Source of the DNA: Chitinophagaceae bacterium
GTDB lineage: Bacteria > Bacteroidota > Bacteroidia > Chitinophagales > Chitinophagaceae
NCBI GenBank assembly: GCA_025449935.1
Contig: JANWIJ010000062.1
Coordinates: 103,580 to 167,579, forward strand
Direction of reading: 5' to 3'
DNA length: 64,000 nt
In this document: piece by piece, positions 19,457 through 27,419 of the stretch
Numbering within the stretch: position 1 is the stretch's first letter
How the letters are laid out: each line of letters begins with the position of its first letter
Position numbers and translations under genes: made by a program
Notes under the pieces: generated by a model
The model's input: the letters and a program-made list of their open reading frames with translations, nothing else
Told to the model about the DNA's origin: nothing
The model's database searches: none

Positions 19457-19724
19457 AATACTGCAGTAAATACGGAATTTTTTGCGAAATAGTACCCGTA
19501 AAACTTGCACGTAAAAAAACAAAATATTATTTTTATACCTGATTCGACCGATCCCTTAGAAAACAACCTTATCCGGCCAATGAAACATTTATCACCTTAC
19601 GGGATAACACTCCCTGTCTGTTTCAAAACTTTCAAGTCGGGTTTCATGATTTTCAACGGGTAGTCAAAAGATGCTATATCCTGAGAGAGCCTTAACAACT
19701 CAATCTTGACCCAAACCGAAAGTG
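19457..19724 (+). promoter_or_regulatory. Conserved promoter plus ~185-nt 5' leader, copy 2 (T9SS cargo gene B)
   Basis: This is the second copy of the segment at 16867–17137. Blocks such as TTATCACCTTACGGG, TTTCAAGTCGG, GGGTAGTC and AGATGCTATATCCTGAGAGA are kept at the same spacing up to the start codon, while the stretches between have drifted. The distance from predicted transcription start to ATG is nearly the same in both copies (about 183 and 186 nt). This covers most of the 361-bp gap between the two cargo genes; no ORF is evident in it. Confidence 0.6.
19505..19535 (+). promoter_or_regulatory. Bacteroidota-type promoter for T9SS cargo gene B
   Basis: TTG at 19505–19507, a 20-nt spacer, then TATTTTTA at 19528–19535, one mismatch from TAnnTTTG. 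It sits at the same place in the duplicated leader as the promoter of cargo gene A. Confidence 0.5.
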
Positions 19725-20987
19725 ATGAAAACGTTTGTATCCTTTAAGTTAATAACCGGCATGGCGGCGCTCGCCTTCTGTGTTAACTTATGCGCGCAAA
19801 GTGCGCCCGGATTAATTTTTAAAGACCCCACCCTGATATCAGGAACGGATAAACAGGTGAACGCTGTTTATCTTTTTGAGGATATAGCCAGCGGGGTAGA
19901 TGCCACTGTAAGCGTCGATAGTTTGATCAATGGCGCTGAATTAAAAAAGATCGATGATAACTCAGGAGGCCTGGGTTACCTGAATGCGCTGCAACCCGAA
20001 GTAAAGATCCCCAATGGTACCGGCTTATCCTACGCGGTATTCACGGTTCGTTTTTACGAAGCCAATACAACGAACATCAAAATGCTGGATGTGATCCAGG
20101 GTACCGCCCTGGATATTGATGGAAATCTTAGTTTAAAAGAATTCGTTGAAATCGGCATGGGTGGTGGTACGGCCACCTACCAGACCGGTACAATAGATAT
20201 TTCCGTGTTGCAGCTGCTGTTGAACAAGTTCAAAGGACAGAATATACTCGGAATAGAAAGAACCGGGATTGATACCGCCGCGCTGGGTAATATGTTTACC
20301 GTAACTAAAAATTACATCACATCATTCTCGGTAAAATTTGGGGCAACGACACTTGCTTCCGGCAGTTCAAACCGCCAGTTTAGCCTGTACATGAAAGGGT
20401 TCAATTATATCAACACCTCAACGCTACCGGTCAAATTAAAATCTTTCGATGCAAACCTGCGGCCGGATAACAAAGTGGACCTGAAATGGATTACTTCCTC
20501 GGAAATCAACGTAAGTCATTTCGTGGTTGAAAAAAGTACAGATGGCACTTACTTTTCGGATGCCGGGATAGTATTTGCTTACGGCAGCAGCTCAGAAGAT
20601 AAAACGTATACGTTTACAGACAACCTGGCCAATACACAGGATGCGATTATATATTACAGGCTTCGATCGGTTGATGTGGATCAGCGGAGCCAATTCTCCG
20701 GTACCCGTATTATTAAAATCAATAAAAAATCTGAAAACTATGTTACCATACTTACTTATCCTAACCCTGCAAACAGTGAATTACATATTACTGTGCCTCC
20801 AAACTGGCAGGGCAAAAGAATTGTTTACGAGCTTTTCAATGCCAGCGGGCAGGCTGCCAAAAGAAGGGAGAATGCAAACAGCAGCCAGACAGAAACGCTG
20901 AATATCAGTAACCTGGCCCCCGGCTTTTACCTGGTAAGGGTCAGCTGCCTTGGCGAAATCGCACAGCAAAAGATTATTAAGAACTGA
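19725..20987 (+). CDS. T9SS cargo protein B, short paralogue of cargo A
   Basis: 420 residues. A GTG lies one codon upstream, but the ATG at 19725 aligns with the start of the paralogue after the shared leader, so I chose it. A signal peptide (KTFVSFKLITGMAALAFCVN, then LCAQ) leads straight into the region that in cargo A begins near residue 290. The beta-helix-like part is therefore absent. A LDIDGN motif replaces LDVDGDG. The fibronectin-like module (LPVKLKSF, VEKSTDGTYF) and the type A sorting domain (YPNPANSELHITVP) closely match cargo A. It is probably a surface or secreted protein. The two genes form a tandem pair with separate promoters and terminators. Confidence 0.88.
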   Translation: MKTFVSFKLITGMAALAFCVNLCAQSAPGLIFKDPTLISGTDKQVNAVYLFEDIASGVDATVSVDSLINGAELKKIDDNSGGLGYLNALQPEVKIPNGTGLSYAVFTVRFYEANTTNIKMLDVIQGTALDIDGNLSLKEFVEIGMGGGTATYQTGTIDISVLQLLLNKFKGQNILGIERTGIDTAALGNMFTVTKNYITSFSVKFGATTLASGSSNRQFSLYMKGFNYINTSTLPVKLKSFDANLRPDNKVDLKWITSSEINVSHFVVEKSTDGTYFSDAGIVFAYGSSSEDKTYTFTDNLANTQDAIIYYRLRSVDVDQRSQFSGTRIIKINKKSENYVTILTYPNPANSELHITVPPNWQGKRIVYELFNASGQAAKRRENANSSQTETLNISNLAPGFYLVRVSCLGEIAQQKIIKN

Positions 20988-21013
20988 AAATCATACGGAA
21001 CATAGGAGTACAG

Positions 21014-21041
21014 CCGTCCCGGAACCGGGGCGGTTTTTTTT
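21014..21041 (+). terminator. Intrinsic terminator after T9SS cargo gene B
   Basis: The stem CCGTCCCGG / CCGGGGCGG (nine pairs, one G·T) with an AA loop is followed by eight T residues. It resembles the terminator after cargo gene A and was probably duplicated with the gene. Confidence 0.85.
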
Positions 21042-21053
21042 ATTATTTATAAT

Positions 21054-21084
21054 TTGGTTTATATTATAAACTACTTTATGTTTG
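21054..21084 (+). promoter_or_regulatory. Bacteroidota-type promoter for the TonB-dependent receptor
   Basis: TTG at 21054–21056, exactly 20 nt, then TATGTTTG at 21077–21084, a full match to TTG / TAnnTTTG. Transcription would begin near 21091. Any start codon upstream of that, including the ATG at 21078, is thereby excluded in favour of the ATG at 21105. Confidence 0.7.
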
Positions 21085-21104
21085 TGTTCCAAATAGGATT
21101 TGCT

Positions 21105-23360
21105 ATGAGACATTTTAATAAAATTTGGCTGTTTTTCCTGCTCGCAGGCCTGTCCGGATCAGCCGCAGCACAGGTAATTGTTAAAGGAACCGTGAAGGAT
21201 CATAAGAACAACCCGATTGCCGGGGCCAGCATTTCAATAAAAGACAGTTACGACGGCGGTACTTCCGATTCTTCCGGCAGGTATTCATTTAAAACATCTG
21301 AAAAAGGAACGAAGATCCTGGTCGTTTCTTACATTGGCTACAAGAGTATTGAACAACCTATAAAACTGGAAGGCAGCCCCATCACGATTGATGCGTCGCT
21401 GAAAGAAGAGATCAGTGAATTGACCGCCGTAGTTCTTACCGCAGGAACTTTTGAAGCGAGTGACCGTAAAAGAGCTTCCGCGGTACTGGACCCGATAGAT
21501 ATAGTTACAACGGCCAGTGCCAACGGCGATATAACCGGGGCGTTAAAAACCTTACCCGGTGCCCAGCAGGTGGGAGAGAGCGAGGGACTATATGTACGGG
21601 GTGGAACGGCGGCAGAGACCAAGACATTTATTGACGGAACACTGGTAAATAATTTTTTCTACAGCAGTGTTCCCAACATTGCACAGTTCGGACGATTTTC
21701 TCCTTTTATTTTTAAAGGAACTGTTTTCAGTACCGGGGGTTATTCGGCACTGTACGGACAGGCGCTTTCCTCTGCCCTGATACTTGAATCCATTGACCTC
21801 CCCGAGCAATCTTCCGCCAATCTCGGTATCACAGTCTTAAGCGCGAATGCAGGATACCAGCACCTTGCAAAGAACAAGCAATCATCCTGGGGAGTAAGTT
21901 ATGGATATACGGATCTCGCGCTTGCATTTGCTGTAATCAAACAAAAGCAGGATTACTCAAAAGTGCCAGCCTATCATAATGCGGATGCCAATTTCCGTAT
22001 CAAAACATCCAAAACCGGCATCCTGAAATATTATGGTTATCTAAGCAGCAATAAACTCGGGTTTACCAGCAATAGCATTGATTCGCTGGGATACTTCGAT
22101 AAATTCGCCATCAGCACCACCAATAGTTATCACAATCTTGCCTGGAAGGAAAACCTTTCTAAAAGATGGAAGGTGAATACCGGGGTATCCTATACAAACA
22201 ATAAAGATGAAATAAACAGCGGTATGCAGGATGCCGGAAAAAATGACGTGGTCCTCAGCGGGCTGGAGTTTAAAAAATTCCACCTGGATACCAAAGGAAA
22301 TTATTTTAATGCAAAACTGGTACTGGAAAAAAAGTTAAAAGGATTAAGTGCTATCCGGTTTGGTACCGAATATAATTTCAGTAATGATAAACTGGTTTAT
22401 ACCGCATTCAACGGGCAGAAGTTCCCTTCCGGGCTGAAGGAGCATATTAAATCTTTATTCGCCGAGGCGGATGTGTATGCCACCAACGACCTGGCATTAA
22501 AGGGCGGTCTCCGCTTTGAGCATTCATCTATCCTGGATAAAACCAATATAGCCCCCCGGTTATCCTTAGCTTATAAGCTGGGTAAAGGTAGCCAGGCTTC
22601 GCTGGCCTATGGTATTTTTTACCAGAATCCTGAAAGAAGATACCTGCCATCACCGAATGAATTATCATTCATGAAAGCCACCCATTACATTGTTCAATAC
22701 CAGAAAGTACTGAACCAGCAATCTTTCCGGGCTGAGGTTTTTTATAAGAAATACCACAACCTTGTTAAAACCGGTAATACCGGGTTTACCGAAGCCGCCA
22801 TTAATAATAACGGCTTCGGGGATGCGAAAGGGATTGAATTTTTCTGGCGCGATAAAAAAACCATTAAAAATTTTGATTACTGGATATCTTATTCTTACCT
22901 GGATACCAAAAGGGATTTCCTGAATTTCCCGTTCGCTATTACGCCCAATTTTGCAGCTAAACACACGGCCTCCGTAGTGACCAAAAAGTTTTCCCAAAAA
23001 CTAAAAATGAATTTCAATGCATCCTACAACTACAGCAGCGGCCGTCCTTATTATAATATCGGTTATGACGGCTCCCAGTACAAATTCAATGACCGCGGGA
23101 TGATCCCGGATTATCACAACGTTAGTTTCGCGATCAATTACCTGCCGTTTATTGGGAAGCAGCATCCAAAATCGTATGCTGTATACGTTTTCCAGGTGAG
23201 TAATATTTTCAACATCAAACAAACCTATGGATACCAGTACTCCTATAATGGTTACCGGAAAGAAGCTATTGTCCCGACCTCGAGGATGTTTGTATTTATC
23301 GGCGCCTTTATCAGTTTTGGTGTGGACAGGAGCGATGAAGTAATCAATAACAGCATGTAA
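21105..23360 (+). CDS. TonB-dependent outer-membrane receptor with carboxypeptidase-like regulatory domain
   Basis: 751 residues from the ATG at 21105, chosen because the signal peptide (MRHFNKIWLFFLLAGLSGSA, then AAQ) starts there and the promoter lies just upstream. Residues about 25–105 form a carboxypeptidase-D regulatory-like beta-sandwich (VKGTVKDHKNNPIAGASISI). A plug domain follows (GLYVRGGTAAETKTFIDG). The rest is a beta-barrel with many aromatic strand ends. Such receptors take up ligands across the outer membrane using TonB–ExbBD energy. No SusD-type partner is adjacent, and the length is short for a SusC, so the substrate cannot be named. One base separates its stop from the next start, so the downstream membrane genes are probably co-transcribed. 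Confidence 0.9.
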   Translation: MRHFNKIWLFFLLAGLSGSAAAQVIVKGTVKDHKNNPIAGASISIKDSYDGGTSDSSGRYSFKTSEKGTKILVVSYIGYKSIEQPIKLEGSPITIDASLKEEISELTAVVLTAGTFEASDRKRASAVLDPIDIVTTASANGDITGALKTLPGAQQVGESEGLYVRGGTAAETKTFIDGTLVNNFFYSSVPNIAQFGRFSPFIFKGTVFSTGGYSALYGQALSSALILESIDLPEQSSANLGITVLSANAGYQHLAKNKQSSWGVSYGYTDLALAFAVIKQKQDYSKVPAYHNADANFRIKTSKTGILKYYGYLSSNKLGFTSNSIDSLGYFDKFAISTTNSYHNLAWKENLSKRWKVNTGVSYTNNKDEINSGMQDAGKNDVVLSGLEFKKFHLDTKGNYFNAKLVLEKKLKGLSAIRFGTEYNFSNDKLVYTAFNGQKFPSGLKEHIKSLFAEADVYATNDLALKGGLRFEHSSILDKTNIAPRLSLAYKLGKGSQASLAYGIFYQNPERRYLPSPNELSFMKATHYIVQYQKVLNQQSFRAEVFYKKYHNLVKTGNTGFTEAAINNNGFGDAKGIEFFWRDKKTIKNFDYWISYSYLDTKRDFLNFPFAITPNFAAKHTASVVTKKFSQKLKMNFNASYNYSSGRPYYNIGYDGSQYKFNDRGMIPDYHNVSFAINYLPFIGKQHPKSYAVYVFQVSNIFNIKQTYGYQYSYNGYRKEAIVPTSRMFVFIGAFISFGVDRSDEVINNSM

Positions 23361-23361
23361 C

Positions 23362-23856
23362 ATGAATTATTACCTTATTCTTAAAGTGGTTCACCTGCTG
23401 GCAGTGGTTGCCTTTTTGGGTAATATTGCCACGGGCCTTTTCTGGATGAAGTTTGCTGTCAGGACGGATGACCTCAAAATAATTCAGCATACGGCTTCTG
23501 GAATTATTGCTTCAGACAGGTTATTCACTATTCCCGGCGTCATTATTATTACCGCAGGCGGTTTTGGTGCTGCCCTGTATGCCGGGATCCCGTTACTGAA
23601 GACCGGGTGGATCTTCTGGCCCATCATATTGTTTTCGTTGTCCGGCGTTTTTTTTGCTTATAAAGTCGTACCGCTGCAGTCTAAAATGAAACGATACCTG
23701 GCTGCCAGCATCAGCAACAATAATTTCGAAAAGAATAAATTCACCGGCCTGTTGAAGCAGTGGGAGTTCTGGGGTTTCCTGGCCCTGGTCACGCCGGTTA
23801 TTTCTTTTTTCATGATGATATTAAAGTGGCCGGCGGAAAGCCCGCTTGCCTGGTAA
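23362..23856 (+). CDS. DUF2269-like integral membrane protein
   Basis: 164 residues with four predicted membrane helices: residues 4–24, 51–70, 77–98 and 136–155. The pattern HLLAVVAFLGNIATGLFWM at the N-terminus resembles the DUF2269 family of predicted membrane proteins, whose function is not established. It starts one base after the receptor stop codon, which implies translational coupling. The family assignment is from memory of the motif and is moderate in certainty. Confidence 0.75.
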   Translation: MNYYLILKVVHLLAVVAFLGNIATGLFWMKFAVRTDDLKIIQHTASGIIASDRLFTIPGVIIITAGGFGAALYAGIPLLKTGWIFWPIILFSLSGVFFAYKVVPLQSKMKRYLAASISNNNFEKNKFTGLLKQWEFWGFLALVTPVISFFMMILKWPAESPLAW

Positions 23857-23874
23857 AAAATAAAACAACCTGGT

Positions 23875-24165
23875 ATGGAACAACCTTCAACAACTTCGCA
23901 GCAAAGAGATGATAAACTTTGGTCATTGGCTAAGGAACGGGTCGCCTTTAAAAAAGGGCTGGCTTATTATATTGTAATCAATATCTTTTTATGGCTGATC
24001 TGGCTGCTTTCCGGGGCAAAAACGGGGAGCAACGGTATTCCCTGGCCGGTATGGACAACCGTGGGATGGGGAATCGGTATGATCTTTTATTATCTCAGGG
24101 CCTACCGTTTCCCGGACGAGAACGCCACCGAAAAAGAGTATGAAAAATTAAAAAAACAACAATAG
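23875..24165 (+). CDS. 2TM-domain membrane protein
   Basis: 96 residues. A charged N-terminus (LWSLAKERVAFKKGLAYY) leads into two membrane helices with a short loop (about residues 33–50 and 60–76), then FPDENATEKEYEKLKKQQ. This matches the Bacteroidota 2TM domain found alone or attached to histidine kinases; no kinase part is present here. It lies 18 bp after the DUF2269-like gene on the same strand. Confidence 0.8.
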   Translation: MEQPSTTSQQRDDKLWSLAKERVAFKKGLAYYIVINIFLWLIWLLSGAKTGSNGIPWPVWTTVGWGIGMIFYYLRAYRFPDENATEKEYEKLKKQQ

Positions 24166-24196
24166 TATTAATTGATCACCTTAAAAATTATCAACA

Positions 24197-24841
24197 ATGA
24201 AAAAAGGATTTTTTGTTTTTCTCGCCTCCTGTATGATGACAGTAACCTTTGCACAAAGTGAAAAGTATATCAAAGCCATGGAAGCCCTTGTGCCCGCGGT
24301 TGATACTACCCGTACGATGGAAGGACTGACTGAACTGTCGAACTCGTTCGAACGTATTGCCAATGCCGAAAAAACACAGTGGTTGCCCTACTACTACGCG
24401 GCACTCTGCCAGGTTAATATGGCCAATAGCTACTTCCAGCTGCAGCAACTGGATAAGATTGACCCGATCATGGAAAAAGCAGAACCCTTGTTGATTAAAG
24501 CAGAAGAGCTGGAAAAAAATAATTCAGAAATTTTCTGCCTGAAAAAGATGTTTAATACGGGAAAGATGATGGCGGACCCCATGAACCGGTATATGACCTA
24601 CGGTCCCGCTGCATCCCAGGCACTGGAAACCGCAAAGGGACTGGATGCGGGAAACCCAAGAGTCTACCTGCTGGAAGGTATCGATAAATATTATACACCT
24701 GAACAATATGGCGGCAGCAAAACGCAGGGAAAGGAATTGTTTGCTGAAGCGGCAAAAAAACTGGGCACGTTTAAACCGGCCAGCAGTATACATCCTTCCT
24801 GGGGCGCATCACAGGTAAAATATTTTCTTACACTTGAATAG
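24197..24841 (+). CDS. Secreted TPR-like protein of unknown function
   Basis: 214 residues with a signal peptide (MKKGFFVFLASCMMTVTFAQ). The mature part is helical, with tetratricopeptide-like pairs (LPYYYAALCQVNMANSYFQL and PLLIKAEELEKNNSEIFCLK) and a conserved-looking GGSKTQGKELFAEAAKK near the C-terminus. It probably acts in the periplasm. I do not recognise a characterised homologue. It sits within the run of same-strand genes from the TonB receptor to the winged-helix regulator. Confidence 0.8.
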   Translation: MKKGFFVFLASCMMTVTFAQSEKYIKAMEALVPAVDTTRTMEGLTELSNSFERIANAEKTQWLPYYYAALCQVNMANSYFQLQQLDKIDPIMEKAEPLLIKAEELEKNNSEIFCLKKMFNTGKMMADPMNRYMTYGPAASQALETAKGLDAGNPRVYLLEGIDKYYTPEQYGGSKTQGKELFAEAAKKLGTFKPASSIHPSWGASQVKYFLTLE

Positions 24842-24898
24842 CAGCCGGAAGAACAGTTTTTCTGCCTGCTGTTCTTTAAGCTTTTTAAAAACCATAAT

Positions 24899-25486
24899 AT
24901 GTCAGAAGAAAAATTTTCACCTGAACAAAGCCTGCAGCTGATCCAATCCATGATCAGCAAAACCAAGGAAGATATGTCGGGGAATGCAATCTACTTCCTA
25001 GTTTGGGGCTGGCTTACTTTTTTTGCCTGTACCGGCCAGTTCATCCTGAAGCATATCTATGCCTATGATAAACACTATATCGTCTGGACCGTGGTGCTAA
25101 TCGGGATCATTTTTTCCATTTACCAGGGCAGGAAAGACAAGCGGAAAACCCGGGTTAAAACCTATGTTGATGAGAATATGAAATACCTGTGGGGCGGCAT
25201 GGCTGCCAGTTTCTTTGTTTTGGGAATGATCCTAACCAGGCTGGGATGGGGCACCGTCGTCTTCCCTTTCTTTATTATGCTCTACGGCCTGGGCACCTTC
25301 GTTTCCGGTAGTATGATCCGGTTCAGGCCGCTGATCATTGGAGGCCAGGTGGCCTGGGGACTGGCGATCGGTTCCACCTATGTGTCTTATGACTACCAGA
25401 TGTTGTTTGGCGCGGCAGCGATTCTGATCAGTTATATTATCCCAGCACATTTATTGCGCCGCAGAAATAAAATTATTAACGGATAA
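24899..25486 (+). CDS. Integral membrane protein, first of a tandem pair
   Basis: 195 residues. An amphipathic N-terminal helix (SPEQSLQLIQSMISKTKEDM) precedes about five membrane helices. A charged loop (GRKDKRKTRVKTYVDENMKY) sits after the second helix. The next gene's product has the same plan, including the N-terminal ISKTK / INKAK motif, the charged loop and the LYGLGTFVSG / LYGMPTFVTG signature, so the two are paralogues. Function is unknown. Its position before a winged-helix regulator suggests a shared regulon. Confidence 0.8.
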   Translation: MSEEKFSPEQSLQLIQSMISKTKEDMSGNAIYFLVWGWLTFFACTGQFILKHIYAYDKHYIVWTVVLIGIIFSIYQGRKDKRKTRVKTYVDENMKYLWGGMAASFFVLGMILTRLGWGTVVFPFFIMLYGLGTFVSGSMIRFRPLIIGGQVAWGLAIGSTYVSYDYQMLFGAAAILISYIIPAHLLRRRNKIING

Positions 25487-25496
25487 TTTTCTTACT

Positions 25497-26171
25497 ATGA
25501 GCCAGCCGGAAAAAGAATTAACCGAAAAAGAAAGTCTTGATCTTATTGCGATGATGATCAATAAGGCTAAAGATTCTTACCACGATACCGGGATCGGTGC
25601 GATGATGTGGGGTACCATTATTACCATCTGTGCCCTGGTCCGGTTATCCGAAATCCATTTTGGTTACCGTTTACCATTTGATATTTACTGGCTGACCATC
25701 CTGGCCATCGTTCCGCAGGTATATATAAGCATAAAAGAAAAGAAAGAACGGAAAGTAAAATCCTACGATGATATTTATATGGATTACCTGTGGCTGGGGT
25801 TTGGTATCAGTATTTTCCTGATGATCTTTATTATAAACGCCATCTTCCGGGTGTGGGAGCCTGTTTCAGCGGAGTATGCACAACTGTCGGGCCAGGCCGC
25901 GGCTTTTAAATTCAGGGAATTTATTGCCCCGCTGTTTTTGTTGCTGTATGGCATGCCCACTTTTGTTACCGGGGCGGCCTGTAAATTTAAACCCATGTTG
26001 TGGGGAGGATTGTTATGCTGGGCCTGCTGCCTGGTTACCATTTTTACTACTATAAAAATTGATTTACTCTTAACAGCGTTTTCAGCTGTATTTGCATGGC
26101 TGATACCAGGTATCATTATGGAAAGAGATTACCGCCGGGCAAAAAAAGAGTTAGCTGATACCCATGTTTAA
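25497..26171 (+). CDS. Integral membrane protein, second of a tandem pair
   Basis: 224 residues, paralogous to the gene 10 bp upstream. The N-terminus reads KESLDLIAMMINKAKDSYHD. The charged loop is IKEKKERKVKSYDDIYMDYL. The product carries an extra ~20-residue extracellular-type loop (VWEPVSAEYAQLSGQAAAF) before LYGMPTFVTGAACKFKPM. The gene overlaps the start of the winged-helix gene by 8 bp, so the regulator and this membrane protein are translationally coupled. No characterised function is known to me. Confidence 0.8.
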   Translation: MSQPEKELTEKESLDLIAMMINKAKDSYHDTGIGAMMWGTIITICALVRLSEIHFGYRLPFDIYWLTILAIVPQVYISIKEKKERKVKSYDDIYMDYLWLGFGISIFLMIFIINAIFRVWEPVSAEYAQLSGQAAAFKFREFIAPLFLLLYGMPTFVTGAACKFKPMLWGGLLCWACCLVTIFTTIKIDLLLTAFSAVFAWLIPGIIMERDYRRAKKELADTHV

Positions 26172-26451
26172 AGACCTTGATCCCATATTACATTCGCAGC
26201 TACGGTTGGCTGTCATGTCACTCCTTATCAGTGTAAAGGAAGCCGAGTTTACTTTCCTGCGTGAAAAAACAAATTCTACGGCTGGTAACCTGAGTGTGCA
26301 GATCCAGAAGCTGAAGGATGCCGGCTACATAGATGTCATCAAACAGTTCAAGGATAATTACCCCCAAACGATTTGCCGGATTACCAAACCGGGCATCCGC
26401 GCTTTTGAAGGGTATGTGGCCAACCTGCAATCCTACCTGGGAAAAGGGTAA
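26164..26451 (+). CDS. Small winged-helix transcriptional regulator
   Basis: 95 residues, one winged-helix DNA-binding domain and nothing else. The recognition helix region is TAGNLSVQIQKLKDAGYIDV and the wing includes KQFKDNYPQTICRITKPGIR. This corresponds to the ArsR/MarR-like winged-helix family often placed next to small membrane proteins in Bacteroidota. There is no obvious sensor domain. It is the last gene of the run and overlaps the membrane-protein gene, so autoregulation of this operon is a reasonable inference. Confidence 0.85.
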   Translation: MFKDLDPILHSQLRLAVMSLLISVKEAEFTFLREKTNSTAGNLSVQIQKLKDAGYIDVIKQFKDNYPQTICRITKPGIRAFEGYVANLQSYLGKG

Positions 26452-26455
26452 AAAT

Positions 26456-26490
26456 GGAGAAAGCCCTTTAGAAAAAGGGCTTCGTTCTCC
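26456..26490. terminator. Hairpin between convergent transcripts
   Basis: GGAGAA, then AGCCCTTT, pairs with AAAGGGCT and then TTCTCC, with a small CG bulge on the 3' arm. It lies directly after the winged-helix gene. On the + strand no T-run follows; on the − strand ATTTTTA follows, so it would serve the leftward genes better. It may act in both directions. Confidence 0.55.
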
Positions 26491-26516
26491 GTTGGTACTC
26501 TAAGTGTATGAAATAG

Positions 26517-26672
26517 TTAGTATAGACCGGTACCCCTCAAATTATTTTGACGCCGCGGCTGCAATACAAATGCAGGTATGGGCTGTTCTCTTCGTGGTTT
26601 GAATATCCTCTCAAATATTTTCTTTAACCGGTTGACTCCTTCACTCAGTTTTTGTTTGTTAGCTTTTGGCAT
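26517..26672 (-). CDS. Possible 51-residue basic small protein
   Basis: This short ORF runs from ATG (26672) to TAA (26517), starting 25 bp after the stop of the leftward secreted protein. It encodes MPKANKQKLSEGVNRLKKIF and a strongly basic second half with FKPRREQPIPAF and LQPRRQNNLRG. There is no signal peptide or membrane segment. The position between a gene and a hairpin fits a real operon member, but nothing known matches and chance cannot be excluded. Confidence 0.35.
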   Translation of the reverse strand: MPKANKQKLSEGVNRLKKIFERIFKPRREQPIPAFVLQPRRQNNLRGTGLY

Positions 26673-26697
26673 GTGGATGAGGTTTAATGGTTAAGGG

Positions 26698-27108
26698 TCA
26701 GGCTTCGGGATTAACTTCAATCAGGGTCGAATATTCTGTTGTTTTATTTTTACTGATCAGTTTGATGCGGTATACGACTTTTTGTTTTATAGCTTTTTCA
26801 TAAAACTCGTACTTGCCATTCCGGGGTTCATCTGTGCCAAACACCAGTGCAGCCATTACAAAATGCTGCCCGTCTGTACTTTTCTCTATTTCAAACTGGT
26901 CGGCAGATTCGTTGTCAACCGTCACCCAGTTCAGAACGACATTATTCCTGGTGATACTGGCTTTTACACCGGTAATTTTTGATGGAAAAGTGGAAGGAAT
27001 AGCGGTAACAGGTGAGAGGTTTGTAAAAGAGGTTGATTGTGCCTGGATATGTGAAGGCTGGTAGAGTAACCTTAGCACCAGTATAATTATAGTTGCGTAT
27101 TTCGTCAT
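26698..27108 (-). CDS. Small secreted fibronectin-III-like protein lacking a T9SS sorting domain
   Basis: 136 residues. A signal peptide (MTKYATIIILVLRLLYQPSH, then IQAQ) precedes one beta-sandwich module with VVLNWVTVDNESADQFEIEK and STDGQHF. This is the same module that sits just before the sorting domain in the large T9SS cargo proteins of this window. Here the protein ends at LIEVNPEA, where the sorting domain would begin. It may be a free module, a truncated cargo protein, or a periplasmic partner. No T9SS export is expected from what is visible. Confidence 0.75.
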   Translation of the reverse strand: MTKYATIIILVLRLLYQPSHIQAQSTSFTNLSPVTAIPSTFPSKITGVKASITRNNVVLNWVTVDNESADQFEIEKSTDGQHFVMAALVFGTDEPRNGKYEFYEKAIKQKVVYRIKLISKNKTTEYSTLIEVNPEA

Positions 27109-27419
27109 TTCTTAGGGTCTTGTATGCTTATTTTTCAAATATCCCCACAGAAATATTGGATGTTAGTTTCGGTTCAATAGCATATACAAGATTCCGGGAA
27201 CTTCGGACAAACCATACATGAAGGGGAGGAAATCCCGGTGACAACAGGTACGGATGTTTATCGTAGTTTTACGTGGGTATATGTGGTTTTCCGAATAGAA
27301 AACAAACCTACTCACTGCTCCTTACAAATGCAAATATTTTCTAAAATATATTTTCCAAAAAGCCGCCTGATTCATTCACTGTGCAAACATTTAATACATT
27401 TACCCGTTAAGAAACAGGC
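27109..27419. other. Intergenic region between divergent genes
   Basis: This 311-bp stretch separates the leftward fibronectin-like gene from the rightward ABC operon, so it should hold both promoters. A loose inverted repeat pairs TCTTGTATGC (27118–27127) with GCATATACAAGA (27180–27191). A perfect short inverted repeat, GTTTTC / GAAAAC, lies at 27286–27303. TACATTTA near 27390 resembles a −7 box but lacks a TTG at the right distance. I see no RNA gene or ORF. Confidence 0.4.

Noticed and set aside
19722..19724. GTG at 19722 as the start of T9SS cargo gene B
   Set aside because: The ATG one codon later aligns with the start of the paralogue behind the duplicated leader.
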